Part shown: positions 33,894-43,633 of the stretch, piece by piece
Layout of the letters: each line of letters opens with the position of its first letter
Numbering within the stretch: position 1 is the first letter of the stretch
Origin: Sphingomonas sp.
Lineage (GTDB): Bacteria; Pseudomonadota; Alphaproteobacteria; Sphingomonadales; Sphingomonadaceae
Assembly: GCF_024508665.1 (NCBI RefSeq)
Contig: NZ_JANINP010000006.1
Coordinates: 744,001-808,000 of the forward strand
Direction: 5' to 3'
Length of the DNA stretch: 64,000 nucleotides
Notes under the pieces: model-generated
What the model was told of the DNA's origin: nothing
Database searches by the model: none
What the model saw: only the letters and a program-made list of their open reading frames with translations
Position numbers and translations under genes: made by a program

Positions 33894-35333
33894 ATGGCCG
33901 GTGATATGCTGAAATTCGTGGGTGTAACGCAGGCCTATCCGGCCAAGCGTGATCCTCAGCAGCGCGCGGAGGACTTCCGCGAGATCGCCGAACGCTATGG
34001 CGTGCCCGCGGCCGAGGAACAGTCGGCGCGCTGCTCGCAATGCGGCGTCCCCTATTGCTCGGTGCACTGCCCGCTGCACAACCACATCCCCGATTGGCTG
34101 CGGCTGACCGCGGAAGGGCGGTTGCGCGAGGCCTATGAGCTCAGCAACGCGACCTCAACCATGCCGGAGATATGCGGCCGGATCTGTCCCCAGGACCGGC
34201 TGTGCGAAGGCAATTGCGTGATCGAATTCTCCGGCCACGGCGCGGTAACGATCGGATCGGTCGAGAAATTCATCACCGATACCGCCTGGGAAAATGGCTG
34301 GGTCGAACCGATCGTGCCGGGCCCGGCCCGCGGCCAGTCGGTCGGCATCATCGGCGCCGGGCCGGCCGGCCTGACCGCGGCCGAATTGCTGCGGGTCGCC
34401 GGGTACGAGGTCCATATCTATGACCGCCACGACCGCGCCGGCGGTCTGCTGACCTATGGCATTCCGGGCTTCAAGCTCGAAAAGCCGGTGGTGATGCGCC
34501 GGGTCGACCGGCTGAAGGACGGCGGCATCATCTTCCACGAAGGGTTCGAGGTCGGGCGCGAGGCTGGGCTTGAGGAACTGCGGACGCGGCACGACGCCGT
34601 CCTGATCGCGACCGGCGTCTACAAGGCGCGCGCATTGGCCGCGCCGGGCGTCGGCGCGAGCGGTGTGGTCGAGGCGCTCGACTATCTGACCGCGTCCAAC
34701 CGCAAGAGCTTCGGCGACGACGTGCCCGATTTCGACAGCGGCGCGCTCGATGCGTCGGGCAAGAACGTGATCGTGGTCGGCGGCGGCGATACCGCGATGG
34801 ATTGCGTGCGGACCGCGGTGCGCCAGGGCGCGGCTTCGGTCGCCTGCCTCTATCGCCGCGACCGCGCCAACATGCCGGGGTCGCAGCGCGAGGTTGCCAA
34901 TGCCGAGGAGGAAGGCGTCGAGTTCGTCTGGCTGTCGGCGCCCGAGGCGTTCGGTGGCGGCGAAGCGGTCGACAGCGTGTCGATCGCGCGGATGCGCCTT
35001 GGCGCGCCAGACGCCAGCGGCCGCCGGGCGCCCGAACCCGATGGCGGCGAGAGCGAAATGCGGCGCGCCGATCTGGTGATCAAGGCGCTGGGCTTCGACG
35101 CCGAGGATTTGCCGCGATTGTTCAACGCGCCCGAACTCGGTGTGACGCGCTGGGGGACCTTGCTGGTCGACAATGCGACCTTGATGACAAGCCTCGACGG
35201 CGTGTTCGCCGCCGGCGACATCGTCCGCGGCGCGAGCCTGGTGGTGTGGGCAGTGCGCGACGGTCGCGATGTCGCCGAGCATATGGATAAATATTTGCGG
35301 GCGAAAACGGCGGCTGAGAGGAAGGCCGCATGA
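33894..35333 (+). CDS. gltD: Glutamate synthase small subunit (NADPH)
   Basis: The 479-residue protein has N-terminal iron-sulfur cysteine motifs (CSQCGVPYCSVHC and CGRICPQDRLCEGNC, about residues 43-115). An FAD-binding GIIGAGPAGLTAAE (about 149-162) and an NADPH-binding VVGGGDTAMDCVRT follow. The small subunit oxidises NADPH and feeds electrons to GltB to make glutamate from glutamine and 2-oxoglutarate. It overlaps the next gene by ATGA. Confidence 0.96.
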   Translation: MAGDMLKFVGVTQAYPAKRDPQQRAEDFREIAERYGVPAAEEQSARCSQCGVPYCSVHCPLHNHIPDWLRLTAEGRLREAYELSNATSTMPEICGRICPQDRLCEGNCVIEFSGHGAVTIGSVEKFITDTAWENGWVEPIVPGPARGQSVGIIGAGPAGLTAAELLRVAGYEVHIYDRHDRAGGLLTYGIPGFKLEKPVVMRRVDRLKDGGIIFHEGFEVGREAGLEELRTRHDAVLIATGVYKARALAAPGVGASGVVEALDYLTASNRKSFGDDVPDFDSGALDASGKNVIVVGGGDTAMDCVRTAVRQGAASVACLYRRDRANMPGSQREVANAEEEGVEFVWLSAPEAFGGGEAVDSVSIARMRLGAPDASGRRAPEPDGGESEMRRADLVIKALGFDAEDLPRLFNAPELGVTRWGTLLVDNATLMTSLDGVFAAGDIVRGASLVVWAVRDGRDVAEHMDKYLRAKTAAERKAA

Positions 35334-36007
35334 GGCTTTCCCGGCAAGCATGCGCTGTTCTGATCGCGCTTGCACCTATCAGTTGGGTAGCAGCGCCGTC
35401 GGCGATCGCTCGCGTGACGCCGGCGAGCGATGCTCGGCCCGACGATATCGCGACGGATTTCGCCCGCGCCTATCTCGATCCCGCGGTCTACGTCGTTCGT
35501 TTTCGAGCGGCGCTTCGCGCTGAGGTCGCCACTTGCGTCACCAGCAAGAAAATGACGGCGAATCAGGCATTGGAAAAAAATGCCTTTTACGACAAGTATA
35601 TGGACGCCTGGGAGTCCGAGTTTCCGGATATGCAGGGCAAGATCGCTGCGGCGATGCGTGGCTCGTTCGACGACGTCCAACTGACCGAGCTCGATACCTT
35701 TTATCGTTCACCGACGGGCCGCAAGTTGACCGCCGTCATGGTTGATCAGCTTGTTGACATGCTGGCGAAGAGCAGCCCAGCCTGCGGTTCTGCGCTGCCG
35801 ACCATCGACAAGGGGCAGCTGGCGTCAACCGCGGCAAGCCGGCTGTCGTCGACCGAGCTCGAAGAGCTTGCTGCGTTCGGCGCAAGCGACACCGGCCATA
35901 AATTTCACGATTTTCAACCCAGCTTGATGGCTGTTTTCGGGCCGCTGATCCGTGCCTCCAAGGTCAAGGCCTTGGAGGCAGCCGGCCTCAAGAAAGAAGC
36001 GTCATGA
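35330..36007 (+). CDS. Secreted DUF2059-like protein encoded inside the glt operon
   Basis: The 225-residue protein has a signal peptide (about 1-27). It also has a DUF2059-like pattern: LTELDTFYRSPTGRKLTAVM near 119-138, and LSSTELEELAAFGASDTGHKF near 176-196, which looks like a second partial repeat. DUF2059 has no known activity. The gene overlaps gltD and gltB by four bases on each side, so it is translated with both; why an exported protein is coupled to cytoplasmic glutamate synthase is unclear. Confidence 0.7.
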   Translation: MRLSRQACAVLIALAPISWVAAPSAIARVTPASDARPDDIATDFARAYLDPAVYVVRFRAALRAEVATCVTSKKMTANQALEKNAFYDKYMDAWESEFPDMQGKIAAAMRGSFDDVQLTELDTFYRSPTGRKLTAVMVDQLVDMLAKSSPACGSALPTIDKGQLASTAASRLSSTELEELAAFGASDTGHKFHDFQPSLMAVFGPLIRASKVKALEAAGLKKEAS

Positions 36008-39000
36008 CCGACCAACGCGCCCGCCTCGCCGCCCAGGGGATGTACCGTCCCGAATTCGAATCCGATGCCTGCGGCGTCGGCCTCGTCGCCGCGACCGACG
36101 GCCAGCCGTCGCGGCGCGTCGTGCAGTCGGCGATCGACGCGCTGAAGGCGGTGTGGCACCGCGGCGCGGTTGATGCCGATGGCAAGACCGGCGACGGCGC
36201 CGGCCTCCATGTCGACCTGCCGCACAAATTCTTCGACGAAGCGATCCAGGCCTCGGGGCACAAGGTCGCCGACAACCAGCTCGCGGTCGGCATGATCTTT
36301 CTGCCGCGCACCGATCTCGGCGCGCAGGAATCCTGCCGGACGATCGTCGAAAGCGTGATCATCGAGGCGGGCTATTCGATCTACGGCTGGCGCCAGGTGC
36401 CGGTCGACGTGTCGGTGATCGGCCGCAAGGCGCAGGAGACGCGGCCCGAGATCGAGCAGATCATGATCGCCGGTCCGCTGCCGGGCACGCAATCGGCCGA
36501 GGAATTCGAGAAGGACCTCTATCTGGTCCGCCGCCGGATCGAGAAGCGCGTCATCGCCGCGCAGATCAACGGCTTCTACATCTGCTCGCTGAGCTGTCGC
36601 TCGATCGTCTACAAGGGGCTGTTCCTCGCCGAGAGCCTGTCGGTCTTTTACCCCGACCTCAAGGATCCGCGGTTCGAGAGTCGCGTCGCGATCTTCCACC
36701 AGCGCTATTCGACCAACACCTTCCCGCAATGGTGGCTGGCGCAGCCGTTCCGCTGCCTCGCGCACAATGGCGAGATCAACACCATCCGTGGCAACAAGAA
36801 CTGGATGCTCAGCCACGAGATCAAGATGGCCGCCACTGCGTTCGGCGAAGCGTCGGAAGACATCAAGCCGGTAATCCCGGCAGGGGCGTCGGACACCGCC
36901 GCTCTGGACGCGGTGTTCGAGGCGATCTGTCGGTCGGGCCGCGATGCGCCGACCGCCAAGCTGATGCTGGTACCCGAAGCCTGGGGCGTGAAGGGTGAGA
37001 TGCCGAAGAAGCATCTCGACATGTTCAAATATCTCGGTTCGGTGATGGAGCCATGGGACGGCCCCGCCGCTCTTGCGATGACCGACGGCCGTTGGGCGGT
37101 CGCCGGTATGGACCGTAATGCGCTCCGGCCGCTGCGCTACACCCAGACCTCCGACGGATTGCTGATCGTCGGCTCCGAAACGGGCATGGTCGTCGTGCCC
37201 GAGACGATGATCGTCGAAAAAGGCCGGCTCGGCCCGGGTCAGATGATCGCGGTCGATCTCGAGGAGGGGCGCCTGCTCCACGACCGCGAGGTCAAGGATC
37301 GCATCGCCGACGAGCATGATTATGCCAAGATGGTCGGCGACTTCGTGACGATCGAAGACCTCAAGCTTCCCAAGGGCGAATCCGTCACCCGCTTCGACCG
37401 CGCCGAACTGCTGCGCCGCCAGGTCGCCGCCGGCCAGACGCTGGAAGACATGGAATTGATCCTGTCACCGATGGTCGAGGGCGCCAAGGAAGCGGTCGGC
37501 TCGATGGGCGACGATACGCCGCTGGCAGTCATCTCCGACAAGCCGCGGCTGATCAGCCAGTTCTTCCGCCAGAATTTCTCGCAGGTCACCAACCCGCCGA
37601 TCGACAGCTTGCGCGAACGCCATGTCATGTCGCTCAAGACGCGCTTCGGCAATCTGGCCAACATCCTCGACACGGCGGTGCGGCAGGATCGCGTGCTGGT
37701 GCTCGAAAGCCCGGTGCTGACGGGTGCCGATTGGGCCAAGCTCAAGGTGCATTTCGGCAGCCAGGTCGCAGAAATCGACTGCACCTTCCCCGCAGGCGGT
37801 GGGACCGACGCGCTCCGCGCCGCGATCCAGCGCATCCGCAACCAGGCCGAGCAGGCAGTGCGCGAGGGCAAGAGCGAAATCTTCCTGTCCGACCGCGCGA
37901 TCGGTCCGGACAAGGTCGCGATCGCCGGCGTGCTGGCGGCGGCGGCGGTGCACACGCATCTCGTCCGCCGGGGCCTGCGGTCCTATTGCTCGGTCAATAT
38001 CGAGACCGCCGAATGCCTCGACACGCATTATTATGCGGTGCTGATCGGGGTCGGTGCGACCACGGTCTACGCCTATCTGGCCGAAGCGGCGATCGCCGAT
38101 CGCCATGCGCGCGGGCTGTTCGGCGACCTCAGCCTCGACCAATGCCTCGGCAATCATCGCAAGGCGGTCGACGAAGGCCTGCTCAAGATCATGTCGAAGA
38201 TGGGGATCGCGGTGATCTCCAGCTATCGCGGCGGCTATAATTTCGAAGCGGTCGGTCTGTCGCGCAGCCTGGTCGCCGATTTGTTCCCCGGCATGCCTGC
38301 CAAAATCTCGGGCGAGGGCTATGCCTCGCTCCACCTCAATGCCGAACTACGCCACCAGCAGGCGTTCGATACTGGTGTGGCGACCTTGCCGATCGGAGGT
38401 TTCTATCGCCAGCGTTATGGCGGCGAGACGCATGCTTATTCGGCGCAGCTGATGCACTTGCTGCAGACGGCGGTCGCTACCGACAGCTATTCGACCTATC
38501 AGAAATTCTCGCGCGGGGTCGCCGACTTGCCGCCGGTCTATCTGCGCGATCTGCTCCAGTTCAATTTCCCCGACGAAGGGATTGCGGTCGATCAGGTCGA
38601 GCCGATCACCGAGATCCGCAAGCGGTTCGTTACGCCCGGCATGAGCCTGGGCGCGCTGTCGCCCGAGGCGCATGAGACGCTGGCGATCGCGATGAACCGG
38701 ATCGGCGCCAAGGCCGTGTCGGGCGAAGGCGGCGAGGACAAGCTTCGCTACCAGCCGTACGAAAACGGCGACAACGCCAATTCGGGAGTCAAGCAGATCG
38801 CCTCGGGCCGGTTCGGCGTGACGGCCGAATATCTCAATGCTTGCGACGAGATCGAGATCAAGGTCGCCCAAGGCGCCAAGCCGGGCGAGGGCGGGCAATT
38901 GCCCGGCTTCAAGGTGACCGAATTCATCGCCAAGCTGCGCCACGCCACCCCCGGCGTGACCTTGATCAGCCCGCCGCCGCACCACGATATCTATTCGATC

Positions 39001-40515
39001 GAGGATCTGGCGCAGCTGATCTACGACCTGAAGCAGATCAATCCGCGCGCCCGGGTGTGTGTGAAATTGGTCAGCTCGGCCGGAATCGGCACGGTCGCGG
39101 CCGGCGTCGCCAAGGCGCATGCCGACGTCATCCTGGTCGCCGGGCACAATGGCGGTACCGGCGCCAGCCCGCAGACCAGCATCAAATATGCCGGCACGCC
39201 CTGGGAAATGGGACTGTCGGAAGTCAACCAGACGCTGACGCTCAACAATCTGCGCGGCCGGGTGAAGCTGCGTACCGACGGCGGGCTCAAGACCGGACGC
39301 GACATCGTCATCGCCGCGATCCTCGGCGCCGAGGAATTCGGCATCGGTACGCTCAGCCTTGTGGCGATGGGCTGCATCATGGTGCGGCAATGCCATTCGA
39401 ACACCTGCCCGGTCGGCGTGTGCACGCAGGATCCGAAGCTGCGCGCCAAATTCACCGGCTCGCCGGAAAAGGTCATCAACCTGATGACCTTCATCGCCGA
39501 GGAAGTCCGCGACATCCTCGCGCGTCTCGGGGTGCGCAGCCTCGACGAGGTCATCGGCCGCACCGAATTGCTGCGTCAGGTCAGCCGCGGCGCCGAACAT
39601 CTCGACGATCTCGACCTCAACCCGATCCTGGCAAAGGTCGATGCCGATGAGGACCAGCGCCGGTTCAGCTTGCAGACGTGGCGCAACGAAGTGCCCGACA
39701 GCCTCGACGCGCAGATGATCAAGGACGCGGCGCACGTCTTCCAGCGTGGCGAGAAGATGCAGCTGACCTATTCGGTCCGCAACACCCACCGCGCGGTTGG
39801 CACGCGCCTGTCGAGCGAGATCACGCGCACGTTCGGCATGGACAAGCTTGCCGACGGCCACGTCACCGTGCGGTTGCGCGGCTCGGCCGGGCAGAGCCTG
39901 GGCGCGTTCCTGTGCAAGGGCATCACGCTCGAAGTGTTCGGCGACGCCAACGACTATGTCGGCAAGGGGCTCTCGGGCGGCACGATCATCGTCCGTCCGG
40001 TCGTCTCCTCGCCCTTGGCGAGCCAGGAGAATACGATCATCGGCAACACCGTGCTCTACGGCGCGACCAGCGGGCGCTTGTTCGCCGCGGGTCAGGCCGG
40101 CGAGCGCTTCGCGGTCAGGAACTCGGGCGCGACCGTGGTGGTCGAGGGCTGCGGCGCCAATGGCTGCGAGTATATGACCGGCGGCATCGCCGTTGTGCTG
40201 GGTGCGGTCGGCGCCAATTTCGGTGCGGGCATGACCGGCGGGATGGCGTTCGTCTATGACGCGGGCGGCAGCTTCGAACGGCGCGCGAATGGCGAATCGA
40301 TCGTCTGGCAACGGCTCGCCTCCGCGCATTGGGAGGCCGTGCTCAAGGACCTGATTGCCGCGCATGCTTCGGCGACCGACAGCAATTGGTCGCAGGGTAT
40401 CCTGGACGATTGGGACCGCGCGCGGGGCAAGTTCTGGCAAGTCGTTCCCAAGGAAATGCTCGATCGGCTGCCGTACGCGCTCGACGATAGCGAGGAACTG
40501 CAAGCCGCGGAGTAG
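36004..40515 (+). CDS. gltB: Glutamate synthase large subunit
   Basis: The 1503-residue protein has a short propeptide and a Cys23 Ntn-type nucleophile (ESDACGVG) that opens glutamine. A central domain follows, then an FMN-binding synthase domain (PGEGGQLPGFKV, HNGGTGASPQTS) and a [3Fe-4S] motif (CIMVRQCHSNTCPVGVC). The C-terminal GXGXG beta-helix starts at about residue 1260. Together with GltD it makes two glutamate from glutamine and 2-oxoglutarate. The length is standard for proteobacterial GltB. Confidence 0.97.
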   Translation: MTDQRARLAAQGMYRPEFESDACGVGLVAATDGQPSRRVVQSAIDALKAVWHRGAVDADGKTGDGAGLHVDLPHKFFDEAIQASGHKVADNQLAVGMIFLPRTDLGAQESCRTIVESVIIEAGYSIYGWRQVPVDVSVIGRKAQETRPEIEQIMIAGPLPGTQSAEEFEKDLYLVRRRIEKRVIAAQINGFYICSLSCRSIVYKGLFLAESLSVFYPDLKDPRFESRVAIFHQRYSTNTFPQWWLAQPFRCLAHNGEINTIRGNKNWMLSHEIKMAATAFGEASEDIKPVIPAGASDTAALDAVFEAICRSGRDAPTAKLMLVPEAWGVKGEMPKKHLDMFKYLGSVMEPWDGPAALAMTDGRWAVAGMDRNALRPLRYTQTSDGLLIVGSETGMVVVPETMIVEKGRLGPGQMIAVDLEEGRLLHDREVKDRIADEHDYAKMVGDFVTIEDLKLPKGESVTRFDRAELLRRQVAAGQTLEDMELILSPMVEGAKEAVGSMGDDTPLAVISDKPRLISQFFRQNFSQVTNPPIDSLRERHVMSLKTRFGNLANILDTAVRQDRVLVLESPVLTGADWAKLKVHFGSQVAEIDCTFPAGGGTDALRAAIQRIRNQAEQAVREGKSEIFLSDRAIGPDKVAIAGVLAAAAVHTHLVRRGLRSYCSVNIETAECLDTHYYAVLIGVGATTVYAYLAEAAIADRHARGLFGDLSLDQCLGNHRKAVDEGLLKIMSKMGIAVISSYRGGYNFEAVGLSRSLVADLFPGMPAKISGEGYASLHLNAELRHQQAFDTGVATLPIGGFYRQRYGGETHAYSAQLMHLLQTAVATDSYSTYQKFSRGVADLPPVYLRDLLQFNFPDEGIAVDQVEPITEIRKRFVTPGMSLGALSPEAHETLAIAMNRIGAKAVSGEGGEDKLRYQPYENGDNANSGVKQIASGRFGVTAEYLNACDEIEIKVAQGAKPGEGGQLPGFKVTEFIAKLRHATPGVTLISPPPHHDIYSIEDLAQLIYDLKQINPRARVCVKLVSSAGIGTVAAGVAKAHADVILVAGHNGGTGASPQTSIKYAGTPWEMGLSEVNQTLTLNNLRGRVKLRTDGGLKTGRDIVIAAILGAEEFGIGTLSLVAMGCIMVRQCHSNTCPVGVCTQDPKLRAKFTGSPEKVINLMTFIAEEVRDILARLGVRSLDEVIGRTELLRQVSRGAEHLDDLDLNPILAKVDADEDQRRFSLQTWRNEVPDSLDAQMIKDAAHVFQRGEKMQLTYSVRNTHRAVGTRLSSEITRTFGMDKLADGHVTVRLRGSAGQSLGAFLCKGITLEVFGDANDYVGKGLSGGTIIVRPVVSSPLASQENTIIGNTVLYGATSGRLFAAGQAGERFAVRNSGATVVVEGCGANGCEYMTGGIAVVLGAVGANFGAGMTGGMAFVYDAGGSFERRANGESIVWQRLASAHWEAVLKDLIAAHASATDSNWSQGILDDWDRARGKFWQVVPKEMLDRLPYALDDSEELQAAE

Positions 40516-40574
40516 CGTTGCAGGGCTGATCGGTGCTATAGACGACTCACCGATTGTCAGTCGGATGATGTGCC

Positions 40575-41000
40575 ATGCGTAATTTTGTCCTTCTTCCTGT
40601 CCTTGCCTTGGTAGCCACTCCTGCCTTCGCGCAGGATCGCGACGGGCCGCCGTCGCCGATGCCCCAAATGAATGCACGCGACGCAGCCAGGGCTCTCAAC
40701 AACCCGATGGTGCAGAATGGCGTCGTCGGGCTGATCGACGCGTTGACCGACGCGGTGATGGAAACGCGGGTGGGGCCGATGGCCACGCTTGCCCCGGATT
40801 CGAGCATTCGTCCCAACGACACGCTCGATAGCCTGGCGGCGCGGCGCAACCCCGATTACCGCGACGAGGTCCATCGGAACGCCAGGCAGACCGTCGTTGC
40901 CGCCGGCCGTACAGCCAGCGCCGCCGTGGCCATGTCGGATGAGCTCAAGGCGACTACCGAGCGTGTCCGCCGCGTGCTGGGGATGACCAACCCCAACTGA
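40575..41000 (+). CDS. Small exported protein of unknown function
   Basis: The 141-residue protein has a clear signal peptide (about 1-20, LPVLALVATPAFAQ) and a mature Ala/Arg/Asp-rich helical region with no known motif. Similar short proteins occur in sphingomonads by recollection. It stands alone 59 bases after gltB; no function can be assigned. Confidence 0.7.
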   Translation: MRNFVLLPVLALVATPAFAQDRDGPPSPMPQMNARDAARALNNPMVQNGVVGLIDALTDAVMETRVGPMATLAPDSSIRPNDTLDSLAARRNPDYRDEVHRNARQTVVAAGRTASAAVAMSDELKATTERVRRVLGMTNPN

Positions 41001-41099
41001 CTGTCCGGAACATCGGGTATGCGGGGCTGGCAGTCTTGCTGCTGCCCTTGTCGAATGGCGGGTATCGTCTAGGCTCTCCAAAAACGATGGAGAGGTGGG

Positions 41100-41657
41100 A
41101 TGAGGCTCAGTCAGCCGCGCGTGGCGCCGCTTGCCGATAGCGAACTGGACGACGAACAGCGTGAAGTGCTTGCGCCCTTCGGCGGGCGCGTGCTCAACAT
41201 CTTCCGCACGATGGTACGCGCGCCCAAGGCGCTCAAGCGCTTCAACCTGTGGGGCGGATACATCCTGTCGGACCGCAACTCGTTGGCGCCGCGTCAACGC
41301 GAACTCCTGATCCTGCGCACGGGCTGGCTGTGCCGTTCGGGCTATGAATGGGTGCAGCACACGCGAATCGGGCTGCAATCGGGGCTCAGCCAGGAAGAAA
41401 TCGACCGGATCAAGGCGGGGCCGGAAGCGCCCGGCTGGAGCGCTGGCGATGCGGCGTTGCTACGCGTCGCCGACGATCTGGTGCGCGACTTCTTCGTCAG
41501 CGATGCGACTTGGGCCCGGCTGAGCGATTTGAGCGAGCGCCAGCGGATGGATGCCGTGTTCACCGTCGGCCAATATACCCAGGTATCGATGTTCCTGAAC
41601 AGCTTTGGCGTCCAGCTCGACGAGGGACAAGTGCTCGACGCGGACTTCCCGCGATGA
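41100..41657 (+). CDS. Carboxymuconolactone decarboxylase (CMD/AhpD) family protein
   Basis: The 185-residue protein has the CMD family core (RQRELLILRTGWLCRSGYEWVQH, here spanning about 60-83) with a single cysteine in LCRSGYEW rather than the CxxC of AhpD peroxidase partners. This fits the CMD-like decarboxylase or oxidoreductase side of the family. It overlaps the following SDR by four bases and probably forms a small operon with it; the substrate is unknown. Confidence 0.82.
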   Translation: MRLSQPRVAPLADSELDDEQREVLAPFGGRVLNIFRTMVRAPKALKRFNLWGGYILSDRNSLAPRQRELLILRTGWLCRSGYEWVQHTRIGLQSGLSQEEIDRIKAGPEAPGWSAGDAALLRVADDLVRDFFVSDATWARLSDLSERQRMDAVFTVGQYTQVSMFLNSFGVQLDEGQVLDADFPR

Positions 41658-42442
41658 CCGGGCGAGTCGCCGGACGCGTGGCATTGGTGATGGGGGCAGG
41701 GCAGACGCCGGGGGCGACGATCGGCAATGGTCGTGCGATTGCCACCTTGCTGGCGCGCGAAGGGGCGAGCGTGCTGTGCGTCGACCGCGACCTGGCGCGT
41801 GCCGAGGAGACCGCGGCGGCGATCCGCGACGAGGGCGGCGATGCCCGCGCGCTTGCCTGCGACGTGACGAGCCGCGCCGATTGCGAAGCAGCCATAGCGG
41901 CCGCCGGGCCGCTCGACATCCTGGTCAACAATGTCGGCATCGGCGGCAATGACGGACCGGCGCATATGATCGCCGAGGAGGCGTTCGACCGTATCCTGTC
42001 GGTCAATCTGAAGGGCGTGCTCAACGGCATCGCCGCTGCCATCCCGGGAATGCGCGAGCGCCGACGCGGCGCGATCGTCAACATCTCCTCGCTCGCCGGC
42101 ATCGCAGGGTGGCAGATGGTCGCTTATGAAACGTCGAAAGCGGCGGTGAACCGGCTGACTCAATCGACCGCGCTCGCCAACGCCAAATACGGCATTCGCG
42201 TCAACGCGGTGGCGCCGGGCCTGATGGACACGCCGATGGCGATCGACGGCATTGCCCGCGCCCGCGGCCTTGATCGTGACGTGGTACGGGCGGAACGCGC
42301 TCAGCGGGTGCCGTTGCTCGCGCAAATGGGCGAAGCCTGGGATACTGCCTACGCAACCCTGTTCCTCGCGTCCGACGAGGCGAAGTTCATTACCGGGGTG
42401 GTCCTGCCGGTCGACGGCGGTATGGGCGCGCGGATCGGCTAG
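41654..42442 (+). CDS. Short-chain dehydrogenase/reductase (SDR)
   Basis: ATG 41654 overlaps the CMD stop, giving 262 residues; the longer in-frame ORF from 41348 is antisense-free noise in the CMD gene. It has an N-terminal GAGQTPGATIGNGRAIA (cofactor-binding), NNVGIGG, an active-site triad with Ser (NISSLAG), and Tyr-x-x-x-Lys in YETSKAA. The C-terminus has the typical GVVLPVDGGMGARIG. NAD(P)-dependent oxidation or reduction of a small molecule is expected. Confidence 0.9.
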   Translation: MTGRVAGRVALVMGAGQTPGATIGNGRAIATLLAREGASVLCVDRDLARAEETAAAIRDEGGDARALACDVTSRADCEAAIAAAGPLDILVNNVGIGGNDGPAHMIAEEAFDRILSVNLKGVLNGIAAAIPGMRERRRGAIVNISSLAGIAGWQMVAYETSKAAVNRLTQSTALANAKYGIRVNAVAPGLMDTPMAIDGIARARGLDRDVVRAERAQRVPLLAQMGEAWDTAYATLFLASDEAKFITGVVLPVDGGMGARIG

Positions 42443-42924
42443 GGTGCGGTCAATTGCCGGGTTCGACTGCCGAGGAAGAATGTCGAGGATGTGCGCGGCA
42501 GTGCGCCATTGAAAACCAGTAACAGTGGCGACATCACCATGACCGACACCAAAGCATTCTGGTCGAACGGATCGGCGAGGGCGAGCACTACTGGCGTCAA
42601 CAATGCTGCCGCAAAGGCCAGCACAACGGTGAGCCGGTACAGGTTCGGTGAAGCAAAAGCGTAGGGTCGGACTACCGCGGGTTGCTCGGCGACCTCGGCG
42701 AGCAGGTCGAGTGCCTCGTCGGTGGCCGCCGCGACGACGCGAATCTGGATGCCCTGGAGCGCGGTCACCATCGGTCCATAAGCGGATACGTGACGCCCTC
42801 CCACCGCGAAGGCCGGGATGCCATAGAATTCGAACATCGACAGCATCACCGCCGCCTCGGGCTGGCTCCAGGTTATCGCCACCGTCTCGAACCGGTCGTC
42901 GATCGAATAGTCTGTCAAAGCCAT
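42439..42924 (-). CDS. Membrane protein with a DUF2007-like domain
   Basis: The 161-residue protein has an N-terminal DUF2007-type region (AVMLSMFEFYGIPAFAVGGRH, about 25-45) and two C-terminal membrane helices (about 97-115 and 124-142). It converges with the SDR gene with a three-base overlap of ends. DUF2007 may be a signal-binding module; no partner is visible. Confidence 0.68.
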   Translation of the reverse strand: MALTDYSIDDRFETVAITWSQPEAAVMLSMFEFYGIPAFAVGGRHVSAYGPMVTALQGIQIRVVAAATDEALDLLAEVAEQPAVVRPYAFASPNLYRLTVVLAFAAALLTPVVLALADPFDQNALVSVMVMSPLLLVFNGALPRTSSTFFLGSRTRQLTAP

Positions 42925-42961
42925 CTTCCCCCGCCCGCCGCCAGCTTATAACAGCGATGGA

Positions 42962-43633
42962 ATGTGGCAACTCCTACAATTCCCGCTCTGTCCCTTCTCC
43001 CGCAAGGTCCGGCTGCTGCTGGGGGAGAAGGGGGTGGGCTACACGCTTGTCCGTGAGAATCCATGGGAGCGGCGCGACGAGTTCATCGACATGAACCCGG
43101 CTGGCCAGACGCCGGTGATCACCGATGCGCAACGTGACATCCGTCTGATCGATTCGCTCGTGATCTGCGAATATTTCGAGGAGACGGTCGACAAGGCGCA
43201 GATGATCAACGGCACCGCGATCCAGCGCGCCGAGATCCGCCGGCTGGCGACCTGGTTCGACACCTTCTTCTTTCGCGATGTGACCGAGCGGCTGCTGGGC
43301 GAGCGCATGCTGAAGCGGATCGTGACCAAAGCGAGCCCCGATGCGCGCGTGCTGCGCGAGGCGATGAAATCGGCGGTCGAGTATCTCGACTATACCGATT
43401 ATTTGCTCGACCGGCATAATTGGATGGCGGGCGCCACGCTGAGCCTCGCCGATCTCGCCGCGGCGGCGCAGATCTCGGTCGCCGATTATCTCGGCGGGAT
43501 CGACTGGAAGAATCACGAACAGACCGCGCGCTGGTATGGCGGGATGAAGAGCCGCCCGAGCTTCCGCCCGTTGCTCAGCGAGCGGATGGAGGGCATTCCG
43601 GCGTCACCGCATTATCACGACGTGAATTTCTGA
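42962..43633 (+). CDS. Glutathione S-transferase family protein
   Basis: The 223-residue protein has a thioredoxin-like N-terminal domain with FPLCPFSRKVR (about 7-17; Cys and Ser positions as in beta-like GSTs) and NPAGQTPVI. A helical C-terminal domain follows. It may conjugate glutathione or act as a structural homologue. The stop overlaps the csaA start by one base. Confidence 0.88.
   Translation: MWQLLQFPLCPFSRKVRLLLGEKGVGYTLVRENPWERRDEFIDMNPAGQTPVITDAQRDIRLIDSLVICEYFEETVDKAQMINGTAIQRAEIRRLATWFDTFFFRDVTERLLGERMLKRIVTKASPDARVLREAMKSAVEYLDYTDYLLDRHNWMAGATLSLADLAAAAQISVADYLGGIDWKNHEQTARWYGGMKSRPSFRPLLSERMEGIPASPHYHDVNF

Noticed and set aside
40529-40554. Short inverted repeat (ATCGGTG / CACCGAT) after gltB as terminator
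   Set aside because: Only seven base pairs with a long loop and no T-tract.
38347-40677. Long minus ORF (about 776 codons) opposite gltB
   Set aside because: Antisense shadow of gltB.
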